Below are positions 16,857 through 26,407 of a stretch of 64,000 bases of DNA, piece by piece. Within the stretch, counting starts at the first letter, position 1. Each line of letters starts with the position of its first letter. The notes beneath the pieces were generated by a model that saw nothing but the letters and a program-made list of their open reading frames with translations, was not told where the DNA came from and made no database searches. Location: contig NZ_WQBE01000003.1 of the NCBI RefSeq assembly GCF_013032005.1, positions 1 through 64,000 on the forward strand. Direction: 5' to 3'. Source of the stretch: Ruegeria atlantica (GTDB taxonomy: Bacteria > Pseudomonadota > Alphaproteobacteria > Rhodobacterales > Rhodobacteraceae). A program made the position numbers and the translations under genes.

Positions 16857-17791
16857 CAGAGCAGACGGGCTCTATTTGCGCGTAAGATAGTTTATTGGGC
16901 TGCTATGCGTTGATACAGCGTCCACGGTTTGGCTGCGGCCAATACCCTGAACCCATCGATCTTCTGCTGCAAAAGAATCCATCGCACAGATTACGACGGT
17001 ATCCGCTATTGCTTGAGGCAAAACAGCTGAAGCTGAAGCGCCGTGCGATCAGTATCCTCGCTGATCTTTCAAGTGTAGCCTGTAAATCGCCTAGTGATCC
17101 GGCCACCCGATTGGGCTGTTGTGTGGGGTTGCCAATTGTCGGCACTGGGGTTTCGTTGAAGATCATAAGAGAAGACAAGGGTATGCAATGGGGCCATAAG
17201 ACTTGGGGTCTGTGGTACTCTCCAAAAAAAGCAACGACCCCACGGGCGTTGCGATCACGGATCGCCATTAAGAGTGTTTTCAAAGACAGGATTGAAGCCA
17301 GAAGCGTTAGCAAAAAAGAAGGGGACGCGCACTTAGATGCCCGACGCCAAATAAGTTTGGGGGTGTGATCAGATCCAGCACTGCACGGAGTAATACGGCA
17401 AGCTTCTTGCGACTATCGATTCGTAAACCCTATTAGAAGACCTCTTATCGCCCCCCCCCCACAGGACAATGCCAAATCTCTGGTCTAGCGTGTGCCACGT
17501 AGAATCCGCCACCTGCAGTTGCCGTATGCAGGAATAACAAGGCGGAAACGAAGCTAAAAGAAGCTAACCATGCGTCGAATCTATTTCCCTTGAATACGAT
17601 GGGCTGACGCGGGTGAACAAGTGGTCCGATCACTTGTCTTTGGCCCGGCGTTGTTGCCAGCAGGATTTAGGTGGCAAAGCACACCAATGTCTTGCCGATC
17701 CAAGGACGGATCGGGTTGCTCAAAATCCCGATGATCACGGCCACGCTCGGCCTGCGTCAAGGGGCCGGTGAGCATTCAATTTTAATGCGGC
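16857..17791. other. Gene-poor region, possibly decayed
   Basis: About 930 bp between convergent genes. The longest frames (a 157-codon plus frame at 16895 and a 136-codon minus frame at 16903) have no recognisable motif and look like chance. A minus-strand patch near 17460-17630 is hydrophobic (residues such as DAWLASFSFVSALLFLH) and ends at a run of ten G on that strand. It may be the remains of a membrane protein broken by frameshifts. No intact gene can be supported. Confidence 0.35.
17451..17460. repeat. Homopolymer tract C10 (G10 on minus strand)
   Basis: Ten consecutive cytosines interrupt the gene-poor region. Such tracts are prone to slipped-strand changes and also to sequencing error. 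On the minus strand it lies at the end of a short hydrophobic frame whose stop follows at once. Confidence 0.85.
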
Positions 17792-19381
17792 TCAGGGTTT
17801 AAGAGTGAATCGCCGCCCAAGTGTCAAAAACGCCGTGCTTGAGCTGGCAGTAAAGTTATTTTGGTCATCCCTTTCGTATTGGTAGCCAATATTCATCGCC
17901 CAGTCCTTTGTGATTGCACGACTGTAAGAGGCGCTGATCGTGCCCCGGGTGCGTGGGTTTGATGGACCTGAACCTTCTGTTTGCTGATCAAGAACATCGA
18001 CACTGAAAGAGAGCGCCGAAACAGGATTAATGAAATAGTCATATGTCAGAAAGGCTAATGTCTGGCGTGTTTCCAAGCTGTCGGTACTGGTACCAACCCG
18101 TCGTTGAATCGTTGCACCGATCCGGGAACTAAGCAGCCGGTACGAATAGTTGAGCTGGCCGATCGGGGTTATCTCGTCAAAAGGCCCCCGGGTGAAACCA
18201 ATATCAAAATTCAACGTTCCGTTTGTTAGCTGGTAGTTGCGTCCGGCAGTTGCATTCAGCCTAGTGCCGTTCACGCCGAATGTTTGATTGATCCGTACGT
18301 CGGCGTTTCCATCTGACAGCGCCTTGTTCCAAGCAAAGTTCCAGACGAAGCTTTCAGTGGTGTTACTCGTATTTGTCGCACGTTGCGTATCGTCGACCTG
18401 GCTGTATCCGGCATCCAACGAGACGAATGTCGTGGAAGAGAGGTTATATGCTCCACCCGCTGAAACAGTTGTAGTCTGCGTTTCAGTTCGCACGTTGTCT
18501 TCGGCCGTAAAATCTTCGTAACCGACGCTCAAATTTCCCTGTAAAACCGGAGAAATCTGGAACAACAGTGCTGAATCAAAAATATCTGATCTGTTTTCGA
18601 TCAGACTCGGGTCGAATGTGTCCTTATAGCGGCGTTCGCGGTGGCTGTAGTCGAACTGGAATCCCACAGGGGCATTCAGACCCACGGCCCAGCTCAGGTT
18701 CGCAAGGGTGTTGATCTGATCTCCGGCGGTTCCGAGTACGTCGGCGGAATCGATGATGCCATCCAGGTTGGTGTCTGTCAGCGACCGGTTAAAGGCCAAA
18801 TCCCGTTCGGTATAATCCAACAGCAGGTCAAGGCTGCTGTTCAATCGGGTACGCTGATAAGCCAATTGCGCGGATGGATCAGAAAACGATGATTCAGTCC
18901 CTATGATCGGTTCGTTGGCGATCCGGTATAAGCCCGATAAATCGATAGCCAAAGTGGAATCGTTTGCTTGCTTCAGGATATTCAGGGCGAGCTCGTTTTC
19001 CCACCAAGTGGTTGATCCGAGAGACGGATCTGTCAGTCTGAGATTGTTATCATGCCGCAGTGAGGACAGGTAATCTAGCGTGACAATCAAGTCAGACCCC
19101 GTACCGGCTGACTGGACAATTGTGGGTGAGCCAACCTGCCGGGCTGGGTTCTGCAGAGCCTGTTGTGCAATCAGCTGTTGGCTGGGCGTTTGCTGAACAA
19201 CCGTTGATTGGGCGGTCGACTGCTGCAGCGGTGTCTGCGTTGCAGCAGTGGTCTGTGCCGTCGTCTGCTGTATCGGCGGTTGTGGGATTGGGCTTTGTTG
19301 ACCAACTGCTGGCGTCAATGATGCAGCAAAAGCTACCCCGCACCCCAGCGAAGCGGACAGCCTGTTCCTAAATTTTCCCAC
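17792..19381 (-). CDS. Outer-membrane beta-barrel protein of the EPS export system
   Basis: A 529-residue protein with an N-terminal signal peptide ending near AVGQQ. A Gln/Thr-rich linker of about 50 residues follows (repeated patterns like QQTTAQTTA and QQSTAQST). The rest is ~400 residues of alternating amphipathic strands typical of a large beta-barrel (for example FDYSHRERRYKD, ISASYSRAITKDW, AFLTLGRRF near the end). It fits the barrel proteins found beside short OPX exporters, such as the PEP-CTERM/EPS-associated BBP2-type group. It probably forms the outer-membrane pore partner of the OPX protein encoded 12 bp upstream. The GTG start has AGGGG nearby. It is the last gene of the minus-strand export operon. 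Confidence 0.7.
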   Translation of the reverse strand: MGKFRNRLSASLGCGVAFAASLTPAVGQQSPIPQPPIQQTTAQTTAATQTPLQQSTAQSTVVQQTPSQQLIAQQALQNPARQVGSPTIVQSAGTGSDLIVTLDYLSSLRHDNNLRLTDPSLGSTTWWENELALNILKQANDSTLAIDLSGLYRIANEPIIGTESSFSDPSAQLAYQRTRLNSSLDLLLDYTERDLAFNRSLTDTNLDGIIDSADVLGTAGDQINTLANLSWAVGLNAPVGFQFDYSHRERRYKDTFDPSLIENRSDIFDSALLFQISPVLQGNLSVGYEDFTAEDNVRTETQTTTVSAGGAYNLSSTTFVSLDAGYSQVDDTQRATNTSNTTESFVWNFAWNKALSDGNADVRINQTFGVNGTRLNATAGRNYQLTNGTLNFDIGFTRGPFDEITPIGQLNYSYRLLSSRIGATIQRRVGTSTDSLETRQTLAFLTYDYFINPVSALSFSVDVLDQQTEGSGPSNPRTRGTISASYSRAITKDWAMNIGYQYERDDQNNFTASSSTAFLTLGRRFTLKP

Positions 19382-19393
19382 CTGTATAAGCCC

Positions 19394-20023
19394 CTATTCG
19401 AACAAGCGGCGTGCTGGAACAACAACAACGTCTCCGGGTTTGAGCAAAGTATTTCCCTGGATGCCGCCGCCCGTGCCTTTGTAGTTGTAGGTGTATCTGT
19501 TCATCACGCCTGTTTTAGTGTCGGGCCGCCGCAATTCGATGCGTTTTCTGGCCGCAAAATTGGTCAAGCCGCCAGCCTGAGCCAAAATCTGAAGAATGGT
19601 CGTACCCTCTGTCGCAATATGTTTCCCAGGTGCGTTGACCTCACCCATTATGAAAACGTCGATCGTCGGACCGGTTGGAGCGAGCGCGCCCTGCAACGGG
19701 GGCGGTGCAAGCGATGCCACCGAAATAAATACAGTCGGCGGTGCATTGAAGTTGGAAGACAGCGCCGACGAGAGCGACGAGCTTAGCCCATTGGTGGATT
19801 GCCCGGCTGCGCGAAGCGAGCCAGCAAGCGGGAAGTTAATGGAGCCGTCCGGCAGAACCAATATGGTTCGGTTCAACGTGGGGTCTTCCAGAACTTCGAC
19901 CTGAAGCGCATCACCCGGTTGGATTTGATACGAGCCTTGCGCCCACGATGCTGATGCTGCGACCATGGCGAAGACTAGAGAAATCAATGCTCTTATAACT
20001 GTACGCATATATAAATCTTTCAC
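19394..20023 (-). CDS. Polysaccharide export protein, OPX/Wza family (short type)
   Basis: A 209-residue periplasmic exporter. After a signal peptide ending in ASWAQG, the Poly_export domain begins with YQIQPGDALQVEVLEDPTLN and DGSINFPLAGSL. A soluble SLBB-type domain follows (PGKHIATEGTTILQILAQAG). It lacks the C-terminal helix that forms Wza's own outer-membrane pore and has no lipobox cysteine, so it needs a separate barrel, encoded just downstream. The GTG at 20023 is favoured because GGAGG lies six to seven bases upstream; an ATG five codons later (20008) is the alternative. It follows the TPR lipoprotein gene in the same operon. Confidence 0.85.
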   Translation of the reverse strand: MKDLYMRTVIRALISLVFAMVAASASWAQGSYQIQPGDALQVEVLEDPTLNRTILVLPDGSINFPLAGSLRAAGQSTNGLSSSLSSALSSNFNAPPTVFISVASLAPPPLQGALAPTGPTIDVFIMGEVNAPGKHIATEGTTILQILAQAGGLTNFAARKRIELRRPDTKTGVMNRYTYNYKGTGGGIQGNTLLKPGDVVVVPARRLFE

Positions 20024-20121
20024 TTTTCCCTCCCTTTTTACCTTTATGTTATTTTCAAAACAATCTGTTGGTTTTTTGACAGGGGCATGGTGCGGCAGAA
20101 ATGCAGCGTTCCGTCCCCGCA

Positions 20122-22572
20122 TTATTGTCCAGCGATATTTGCTGCGTTCAATTGCTTTATTTCATCCTCTAATGTTGGAGATACATTTAATGTAACCCCA
20201 GTTTCTTGTGCGGCCCTAAAGGCGTGCAACGCCGCTTGTGGCTGGTTAATTGCAGCATAGGTTTTGCCCAGATGGTAAAGTACCAAGGGTTGGTCCGGCA
20301 AAGCCCTGGCCGCTGGCTCAAGGTATATGAGCGCTTCTTGATAGCGGCCCAGCTGATAGGCAACCCAGCCATAAGTATCCTGAAATTCGGGTATTCTTGT
20401 CCCATGCAACCGTCGCGCCAGATGGGCCGCTTGTTGCAGGCTTTCGTCGTCGTTGCGGTGACTCGTCAGAAGGCTTGCCAATTTGTTGGCCACGATCTGA
20501 GACTGGTTGCTGAGAGGGTACAGCTTTTCATAGACCGCAATCGCCAAGTCTAGTTCCCGGGCGCGTTCGTGTTCTGTCGCCTGCAGCAATAAAAGATCTG
20601 GATTCTCCGGCAGAGTTGATAGCGCTTCATCCAATATGGCTTGGGCCTGTTCAAGCTGTTCGCGCTGAATATGCAATGAAAACAAGCTGGCCCAGACACG
20701 GGCCGCGTCCGGGTGATCTTTGAGGATCGCGCGGTGAAGTTGCTCGGCCTCGTCGAGCTTACCTTCACCCGTCAGAACGCGAGCTTTCATAAAGCGCAGG
20801 TTCAGCGATCCCGGGTCTTCCGCCAGCAATTCATCAAGTCGGTTGGCGGCACCGGTCACGTCGCCCTGTATTAACATCTGCCGGATAAGCGCAATGTCGG
20901 CTGACAGGCCAAATTCAGGATCGTTTGCCAGTTCGTCCAAGAAAGCCGTCATTTCATCCTTGCGTTGCTGGGTCGACAGCATTTGTGATCTGAGGTCGTC
21001 TAACCGTTGACGCGCGCCTGGGTCGTCCAGATTGCGGAGTTTGTTCAACACCACATCGAGTCGTTCCCAGTTTTGCAGGTTTAGGTACACATTGCCGAGA
21101 GCCAATAACAGTTCAGGGTTCTCGGGAAGCCGGTACAAAGCGTCGTTCAATACGCGTTCGGCAACTACTAGATTGTCCTCTTCAAGAAGGAACCGGGCAT
21201 AGTTCAGTGTCTCTTTTTGTGCATTCCGGGACGCCTCTGTCGCGAGTGCCAACATTTTACCCATCACAACCCGATCATCGTTGCGCTCGTGGGCGCGCGC
21301 CATCAAGGTCATAAGCTGTGAATCCCGAGGTGTGACATCCAGCGTTTTGCGCAACAGCACGATTGTGTCGTTGATTTTATTTTCTTCTATCAACCACGCT
21401 GCCTTCAATTTTACAGCTTCAATGTGTGTTGGGTCTTCGACAAGGACGCGCTCAATCAAAGCTCGGCCTTCCTTGGTCTCGCCGACATCCAATAGCATCC
21501 GGGCGAATTCCACTTCGCTGTCGCGGGTTTGCGTGGTCCGCTTTGCGTTCGCAAGCAACTCCCGCATCTCGCCAAGTGCGGTTTGCGTGTCCCCGATCTG
21601 GAATTTTAGCACTGCCCGTGTGGTTTTGAATCGCGGCGTATCGATTGTGTCCAAAGCAATAATCTGATCCAACTCGGCAATCGCCAGGTCAGGGCCACGG
21701 TACTCTGCCAGAAACGCGATGAGTTTTTGCGTCGAAAGGGGGTCCTGTGCCTCCTGCTCTGATTGTTCCCGCAGAAGGCCTTCGGCGGCATCCAGTTTCT
21801 TATAGCTAATATAATGTTCGAAAAGACTTTGCTGAATGCTTGTGTCCTCGGGGAAGACCTGCTGCATCTGCCTCAGCTGTTTTTCGATTTCCTCGGGCTT
21901 TTGCAGTTCCTGCAACGCGCCGAGCCGAATGGTATGCAACTTGGCCTGCTGCGGCGCAAAGCTTAGAGCAATATCGGTTTCGCTTAACACAGTTTCCCAA
22001 TCCTGAGAGCGGACCAGATCGTCGATGACGATCTGTCGCGCGGACAACAGGTCGGGGCGGTCCTTTAGGAAATCATGGGCGATGGCGACGGTGAGTTCTG
22101 CCTCGGCTGTTTTCTTGGTGTTGACGGCCTCGGTATAGGTCAGCGAGTTGTTGAGGGATTTGATCTCGATGTCATCGGGGGCAAGTTCTTTTGCAACACC
22201 CGCATAGCGGCGCAGATCTTCCCAGTTCTCAGTTTCCAAAGCCATCTCAGCCAACGCGCGATGTCCTTCGAGGTTGTCCGGGTATTGCTCGACCAGTAAC
22301 AGAAACTGGCTGTAAGCGATCGAGGCATTGCCGCGTTCACGTTCCAGCCGGGCATAGATCAGGCGGGCTTCTTTGTGTTTGCTATTCAGTTTGAAGACGT
22401 TTTTGAATTCGTACAGCGCGCTCTCGACATCATCCTTTTCAAGGAGGGCTAGACCAGCCTGAAAATGTGCCTCGGCCCGTTCTTCGGCTGTGTCACATGC
22501 GCTCAACACCAGAACTGCCGCCAAAAAAACAGCCGCCAATCTGTTGCCAAAGGATAAAAAAGTTACACGCAA
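20122..22572 (-). CDS. TPR-repeat lipoprotein (PrsT/EpsD-like)
   Basis: About 816 residues. The signal sequence ends in the lipobox LSAC (Cys26 from the chosen start), so it is a lipoprotein facing the periplasm. The remainder is a long array of tetratricopeptide repeats, for example EAHFQAGLALLEKDDVESAL, AYQLGRYQEALIYLEPAARA and LYHLGKTYAAINQPQAALHAF. Proteins of this size and type accompany XrtA/PEP-CTERM-type EPS loci and are thought to act as assembly scaffolds for the export machine. The TTG at 22572 gives an ideal lipoprotein signal and has GGGAG seven bases upstream. A GTG at 22608 would add 12 residues without a good site. Confidence 0.75.
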   Translation of the reverse strand: MRVTFLSFGNRLAAVFLAAVLVLSACDTAEERAEAHFQAGLALLEKDDVESALYEFKNVFKLNSKHKEARLIYARLERERGNASIAYSQFLLLVEQYPDNLEGHRALAEMALETENWEDLRRYAGVAKELAPDDIEIKSLNNSLTYTEAVNTKKTAEAELTVAIAHDFLKDRPDLLSARQIVIDDLVRSQDWETVLSETDIALSFAPQQAKLHTIRLGALQELQKPEEIEKQLRQMQQVFPEDTSIQQSLFEHYISYKKLDAAEGLLREQSEQEAQDPLSTQKLIAFLAEYRGPDLAIAELDQIIALDTIDTPRFKTTRAVLKFQIGDTQTALGEMRELLANAKRTTQTRDSEVEFARMLLDVGETKEGRALIERVLVEDPTHIEAVKLKAAWLIEENKINDTIVLLRKTLDVTPRDSQLMTLMARAHERNDDRVVMGKMLALATEASRNAQKETLNYARFLLEEDNLVVAERVLNDALYRLPENPELLLALGNVYLNLQNWERLDVVLNKLRNLDDPGARQRLDDLRSQMLSTQQRKDEMTAFLDELANDPEFGLSADIALIRQMLIQGDVTGAANRLDELLAEDPGSLNLRFMKARVLTGEGKLDEAEQLHRAILKDHPDAARVWASLFSLHIQREQLEQAQAILDEALSTLPENPDLLLLQATEHERARELDLAIAVYEKLYPLSNQSQIVANKLASLLTSHRNDDESLQQAAHLARRLHGTRIPEFQDTYGWVAYQLGRYQEALIYLEPAARALPDQPLVLYHLGKTYAAINQPQAALHAFRAAQETGVTLNVSPTLEDEIKQLNAANIAGQ

Positions 22573-22626
22573 CGCTATACTCCCGCAGAATCTACGAAAG
22601 GTGCCCACCTTGTGGCGTGCCCTGCC

Positions 22627-23310
22627 TCAGCAGCCGGTGCCGCGCAAAACAACGGAAACCGTCCTGATCAGGATGGAAAGATCAGTGCCGAACGACATAC
22701 TCTTCCAATACTCAGTATCATGAAATGCACGCTCGGCAAAAGTAGACTGGTTGCGTTTGGAAACCTGCCACGGCCCAGAGATGCCCGGCCGCATGGAATT
22801 GTAGAAATCGCCAGGATACAGTTTTTGCTGGTTCACCATCATAGGGCGGGGGCCGACCATGGACATCTCGCCTGTGAAAACGTTCCAGAACTGCGGTAGC
22901 TCATCCATCGAGGATTTGCGCAGAAACGACCCGAACTTGATGATGCGCGGATCATTGAGGAGCTTTTGATTGCGATCCCACTCTTCCCGTGCGCCCGGGT
23001 TGTTTGCCAGATGCTTTTTGAGAACTGTCTCGGCGTCATGCACCATGGTGCGCAGCTTGAGCATTTTGAAAATCTTGCCGTCTTTGCCGACCCGTTCCTG
23101 CCGATAAAAAGGCGTCACACCCTGGCAGGCCAGAAATACGGCCAAGAACAAAACCATGGGCACAACAAACGGCGCTGCAAGCAGCACAAAGACGATATCA
23201 AAGATGCGTTTTCCTACACTTCTGTAAATCCCTGGGTAGGTCGCCAGGGCAGGTGCAACAGAAATATTAGAGTAGCCAGTATCGGCTACGTCCTTCGAAT
23301 GACTTGTCAC
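22627..23310 (-). CDS. Initiating undecaprenyl-phosphate sugar phosphotransferase (ExoY/WcaJ C-domain type)
   Basis: A 227-residue polyprenyl-phosphate hexose-1-phosphate transferase. One N-terminal membrane segment (KRIFDIVFVLLAAPFVVPMV) precedes the catalytic bac_transf domain. That domain has FYRQERVGKDGKIFKMLKLR, the SSMDELPQFWNVFTGEMSMV segment with the Asp-Glu pair, and VGPRPMMV. It starts the repeat unit by moving a sugar-1-phosphate from an NDP-sugar to undecaprenyl phosphate. Length and lack of a Wzz or N-terminal sensor domain match ExoY-type enzymes. A GTG start is preceded by GGGGG about nine bases away. It leads the minus-strand export operon, divergent from the ATPase. Confidence 0.85.
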   Translation of the reverse strand: MTSHSKDVADTGYSNISVAPALATYPGIYRSVGKRIFDIVFVLLAAPFVVPMVLFLAVFLACQGVTPFYRQERVGKDGKIFKMLKLRTMVHDAETVLKKHLANNPGAREEWDRNQKLLNDPRIIKFGSFLRKSSMDELPQFWNVFTGEMSMVGPRPMMVNQQKLYPGDFYNSMRPGISGPWQVSKRNQSTFAERAFHDTEYWKSMSFGTDLSILIRTVSVVLRGTGC

Positions 23311-23909
23311 TATTTAAACCCCCAGCACAAACAAAAAACCAAGAACCACTTACCCAACTCAGAAACTGACTACGCTCAACCTCGTCACGTATTTAAGAAA
23401 TATTGTTTTATTATATTTCAGAGCATTGCCGTTTACACACACGATACCAGCCTGCTCCACTCGCAAAGATTAACAAATTCTGGTCATCTTGCAAAACATT
23501 AATCATGACAGCTTTGTGCGCAGAACCTGAAAAGAGTGGGTATTTCAGGGTTGTTTGGAGCTGGGATGCGCCAGACCTGATTGAGGGTCTTGTGAGATTC
23601 TGTATCCAATACTGCAACAATTTGCATAAAACTTAGTTTTTGGTGCTTAATACTGCATTGTGCGGCGGGGCGGGAATTTTCTTTGTGAGGCTAGTCTTTG
23701 GTCTCTTTGCCGCTTTTCTGCACAGTCTTCTCAAGTGTTTGATGGGCATTACGACGGATACCACCAGGGATTGAGGTGGGCGAGCGCCAAATCACCAAGT
23801 GTGAAATTTAGTGCTGATTGCTAGTGTGATTTTGTGGCAGAGTAGTCCCCAGCTGCATTTGATTTATGTAATATGTGTATCGTGTAAGAGGTTTCTGGTG
23901 GTTCAGGGT
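23311..23909. other. Divergent promoter region of the export core
   Basis: About 600 bp, AT-rich in its left half, between the sugar transferase and the ATPase gene. No coding frame is convincing. It contains an inverted repeat at 23526-23549 and must hold the promoters of both export operons. Part of the right end could be coding if the ATPase starts at GTG 23811. Confidence 0.5.
23526..23549. promoter_or_regulatory. Perfect inverted repeat CCTGAAA-N10-TTTCAGG
   Basis: Seven-base perfect arms separated by ten bases, lying centrally in the divergent region that drives both export operons. Spacing of the half-sites resembles a dimeric repressor or activator site. A transcription terminator is less likely because neither side is followed by a T-run. 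Confidence 0.4.
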
Positions 23910-24833
23910 ATGAGTGTGGGTAATCTCCGGGGGGCCAGTACGAGGTTTGACAAGGCGGAAGGCAACCGTGGTGCAATGGCGTCCAGTGACGGGTTTTATT
24001 TAGAATTCTTCGGGCTGGACCGGCGCCCCTTTACGCTGCTTCCGGACCCTGGGTTCATGTATTGGTCACCGCTGCATAAACGCGGTTATTCGGTGCTGCA
24101 ATTTGGGATCATGAGCTGCGCACCGATTACGCTGTTGACTGGTGAGATCGGGGCCGGCAAGACGACCCTGGTTCAGCAACTTCTGAGCGAAATGGAGCAG
24201 CAGATCACCGTCGGGCTGATCTCCAACGCACAGGGCGGGCGAGGAGAGCTGCTGCAATGGGTGCTTCATGCGCTGGGTTTGCCGATTAATAAAGACGCCA
24301 CCTACGTGCAGCTGTTCAGGGCGCTGCAGGATTTTCTGGTCTCGGAATATGCCGCTGGGCGGCGGGTGGCTCTGATTTTCGATGAAGCGCAGAACCTGAC
24401 AGTCGAAGGGCTTGAAGAAATCCGCATGCTGACAAACATCAATGCCAACACGGATGAGTTGATCCAGCTTGTTCTGGTCGGACAGCCCGAACTACGTGAT
24501 TTGGTTCTGGACCCGAAAATGCGCCAGTTGACGCAAAGGGTGGCTGCAAGTTTCCATCTGGAGCGGATGGATGAAGCTTCGGTCGAAGCCTACATCCGGC
24601 ACCGGATGAAGACGGCGGGTGGCTCAGGCGAGGAGTTCACGGATGACGCCTGCGCACTGATTTTTCAGCAGACCCGCGGCGTTCCGCGCCTGGTGAATCA
24701 GTTTTGCGATTTCGCCCTGATGTACGCTTGGACCAACGAAGCTGACAAAGTTGATGAAGATGTTGTCAATCAAGTGGTCGAAGATGGTGTATTCTTCGGG
24801 GGGAATTCACTAGAAAAGGAGGCAATAGTCTGA
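23910..24833 (+). CDS. ExeA-like AAA ATPase of EPS/XrtA-type locus
   Basis: About 307 residues. Walker A is GEIGAGKTT (about 78-86), Walker B ALIFDEAQNL (about 154-163), and the region around QPELRDLVLDPKMRQLTQR holds the sensor and arginine elements. YLEFFGLDRRPFTLLPDPGF near the start is the standard opening of ExeA/GspA-like ATPases in EPS clusters. It probably powers or regulates assembly beside the Wzz protein encoded 1 bp downstream. The start is uncertain: ATG 23910 is used, but ATG 23976 (which would begin MASSDGFYLEF) or GTG 23811 are possible. None has a strong ribosome-binding site. Confidence 0.8.
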   Translation: MSVGNLRGASTRFDKAEGNRGAMASSDGFYLEFFGLDRRPFTLLPDPGFMYWSPLHKRGYSVLQFGIMSCAPITLLTGEIGAGKTTLVQQLLSEMEQQITVGLISNAQGGRGELLQWVLHALGLPINKDATYVQLFRALQDFLVSEYAAGRRVALIFDEAQNLTVEGLEEIRMLTNINANTDELIQLVLVGQPELRDLVLDPKMRQLTQRVAASFHLERMDEASVEAYIRHRMKTAGGSGEEFTDDACALIFQQTRGVPRLVNQFCDFALMYAWTNEADKVDEDVVNQVVEDGVFFGGNSLEKEAIV

Positions 24834-24834
24834 A

Positions 24835-26376
24835 ATGGGCCCGGTTCGTTACTATTCTTCCATTTTTCTGAGGCGGCTCCCGTATTTCCTTGCTGTGTCT
24901 TTGGTTGTTTCGGTGGCTTCCGTCATCATAGCGATAACGTTGCCTCCGTCATACGAGGCTCAAATGCGGCTAATCGTTGAATCTCCTCAGATTTCTGGGC
25001 ACCTGGCGTCCAGTACTGTCAATACTCCTGCTTTCGAACAGATGCAGATCGTTGAGCAGCGCCTGCTCACACGGCCGGTTCTTCTGGAAATAGCGCGAAA
25101 GCAGTTGGTTCTGGAAAACATAGACAATGCAAGCCCCGATCAGATTGTTGGTGTCATGCGCAACAACACGACGATTCAAATCAGCTCTGGTCAGGGCCAA
25201 GCCAACCTAATGACAATTTTCTTCAATGCGCGATCGGGTCAGATCGCTGCCGGGGTGTTGAATGAATACCTGACCGAGATTCAGAAGCTCGACGTGACCT
25301 ATCGCAAGAACCGCGCGTCAGATACGCTTAGTTTTTTTGAAAAAGAAGTCGAGCGTCTTGGGAAGGAGCTTGATATACGAAGTTCCCGGATATTGGAATT
25401 CGAGAGAGAAAATTCCGACGCATTGCCAAGTAACCTTCAGTTCCGAACCGCGCAGCAAGCGGCATTGCAGACCAATCTAGAACAAACGGATCAGCAGATT
25501 TTCTCGCTTAAAAGCCAACGCGAGAAACTTTTGGAGATTTATGGTTCAACCGGCCAGATCGTGGGCGTAGCACAGCAAAACAGAACACCTGCGCAGGCGC
25601 AGCTGGATCAGTTGCTGAACGAACTCGACTCTAAGCTCGCGATCTATTCGGAAACCAATCCGCAGATAAGGCTTCTGCGTGCCAGAATTTCCAAATTGGA
25701 AGAAACTGTAGTTGCCGAACAGGCAGCCAATACAGCAGCGACTAACCCTCAGACGGGCAACTCGACGCTGGATCTACAACTGGCCCAATTTGATTCTCAG
25801 ATTTCGGCCCTTGAGGATCAAAGGATTTCAATTGTGGACCGCTTGGCCAAGCTGACGCTGACGATTGATCAAACCCCGGCCAACGCGATTGCGCTTGCAG
25901 AGCTGCAGCGGGATCATGACAACATCCAGGCCCAGTATAACAGTGTGGTCGATCGATTGGCGGCGGCATCGACCGGTGAACGGATTGAAGTGACAGCACA
26001 GGGTCAGCGCATATCGGTAATCGAATATCCTGTCGCGCCAGCTGCGCCGACAAAACCCGACCGCATGATGGTAGCGGCAGGGGGAACTGCCTTTGGCATT
26101 TCGCTTGGCCTGGCTTTGGTTGTTCTGCTGGAACTTCTCAACCGTACGGTGCGTCGTCCAGAGGATTTGATCAACAAGCTCGAAGTGTGGCCGATCGCAA
26201 CCATTCCCTATTTGCCCTCACGAGGAGAGATGATTAGGCGCCGGATTGGCTGGAGCATGGTTGTCCTGGCTATTCTGATTGGTGTGCCCGCGGCAGTTTG
26301 GGCTTTTCATACGTATTACTTGCCGCTGGATTTGATTGCAGAACAAGTGATCGAAAAGTTGGAGGTCTATTGGTGA
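24835..26376 (+). CDS. Wzz/chain-length determinant family protein (PCP)
   Basis: A 513-residue polysaccharide co-polymerase. There is a membrane segment near residues 15-35, a large periplasmic coiled-coil region (for instance LGKELDIRSSRILEFEREN), and a proline-rich PVAPAAPTKPD motif before a second membrane segment around residue 410. An additional hydrophobic segment lies near the C-terminus. It resembles the EpsF-like XrtA-system chain-length proteins and lacks a fused kinase domain, which is encoded separately downstream. It sets polymer length together with the BY-kinase. AAGGAGG sits 12 bases before the ATG. It starts one base after the ATPase stop. Confidence 0.85.
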   Translation: MGPVRYYSSIFLRRLPYFLAVSLVVSVASVIIAITLPPSYEAQMRLIVESPQISGHLASSTVNTPAFEQMQIVEQRLLTRPVLLEIARKQLVLENIDNASPDQIVGVMRNNTTIQISSGQGQANLMTIFFNARSGQIAAGVLNEYLTEIQKLDVTYRKNRASDTLSFFEKEVERLGKELDIRSSRILEFERENSDALPSNLQFRTAQQAALQTNLEQTDQQIFSLKSQREKLLEIYGSTGQIVGVAQQNRTPAQAQLDQLLNELDSKLAIYSETNPQIRLLRARISKLEETVVAEQAANTAATNPQTGNSTLDLQLAQFDSQISALEDQRISIVDRLAKLTLTIDQTPANAIALAELQRDHDNIQAQYNSVVDRLAAASTGERIEVTAQGQRISVIEYPVAPAAPTKPDRMMVAAGGTAFGISLGLALVVLLELLNRTVRRPEDLINKLEVWPIATIPYLPSRGEMIRRRIGWSMVVLAILIGVPAAVWAFHTYYLPLDLIAEQVIEKLEVYW

Positions 26377-26407
26377 CTTTTGTATCTACAAGATTGGACA
26401 GGGTGTG

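Noticed and set aside
16895..17368. 157-codon plus frame in the gene-poor region
   Set aside because: No ribosome-binding site, no motif, mixed composition and a comparable frame on the opposite strand; not supportable as a gene.
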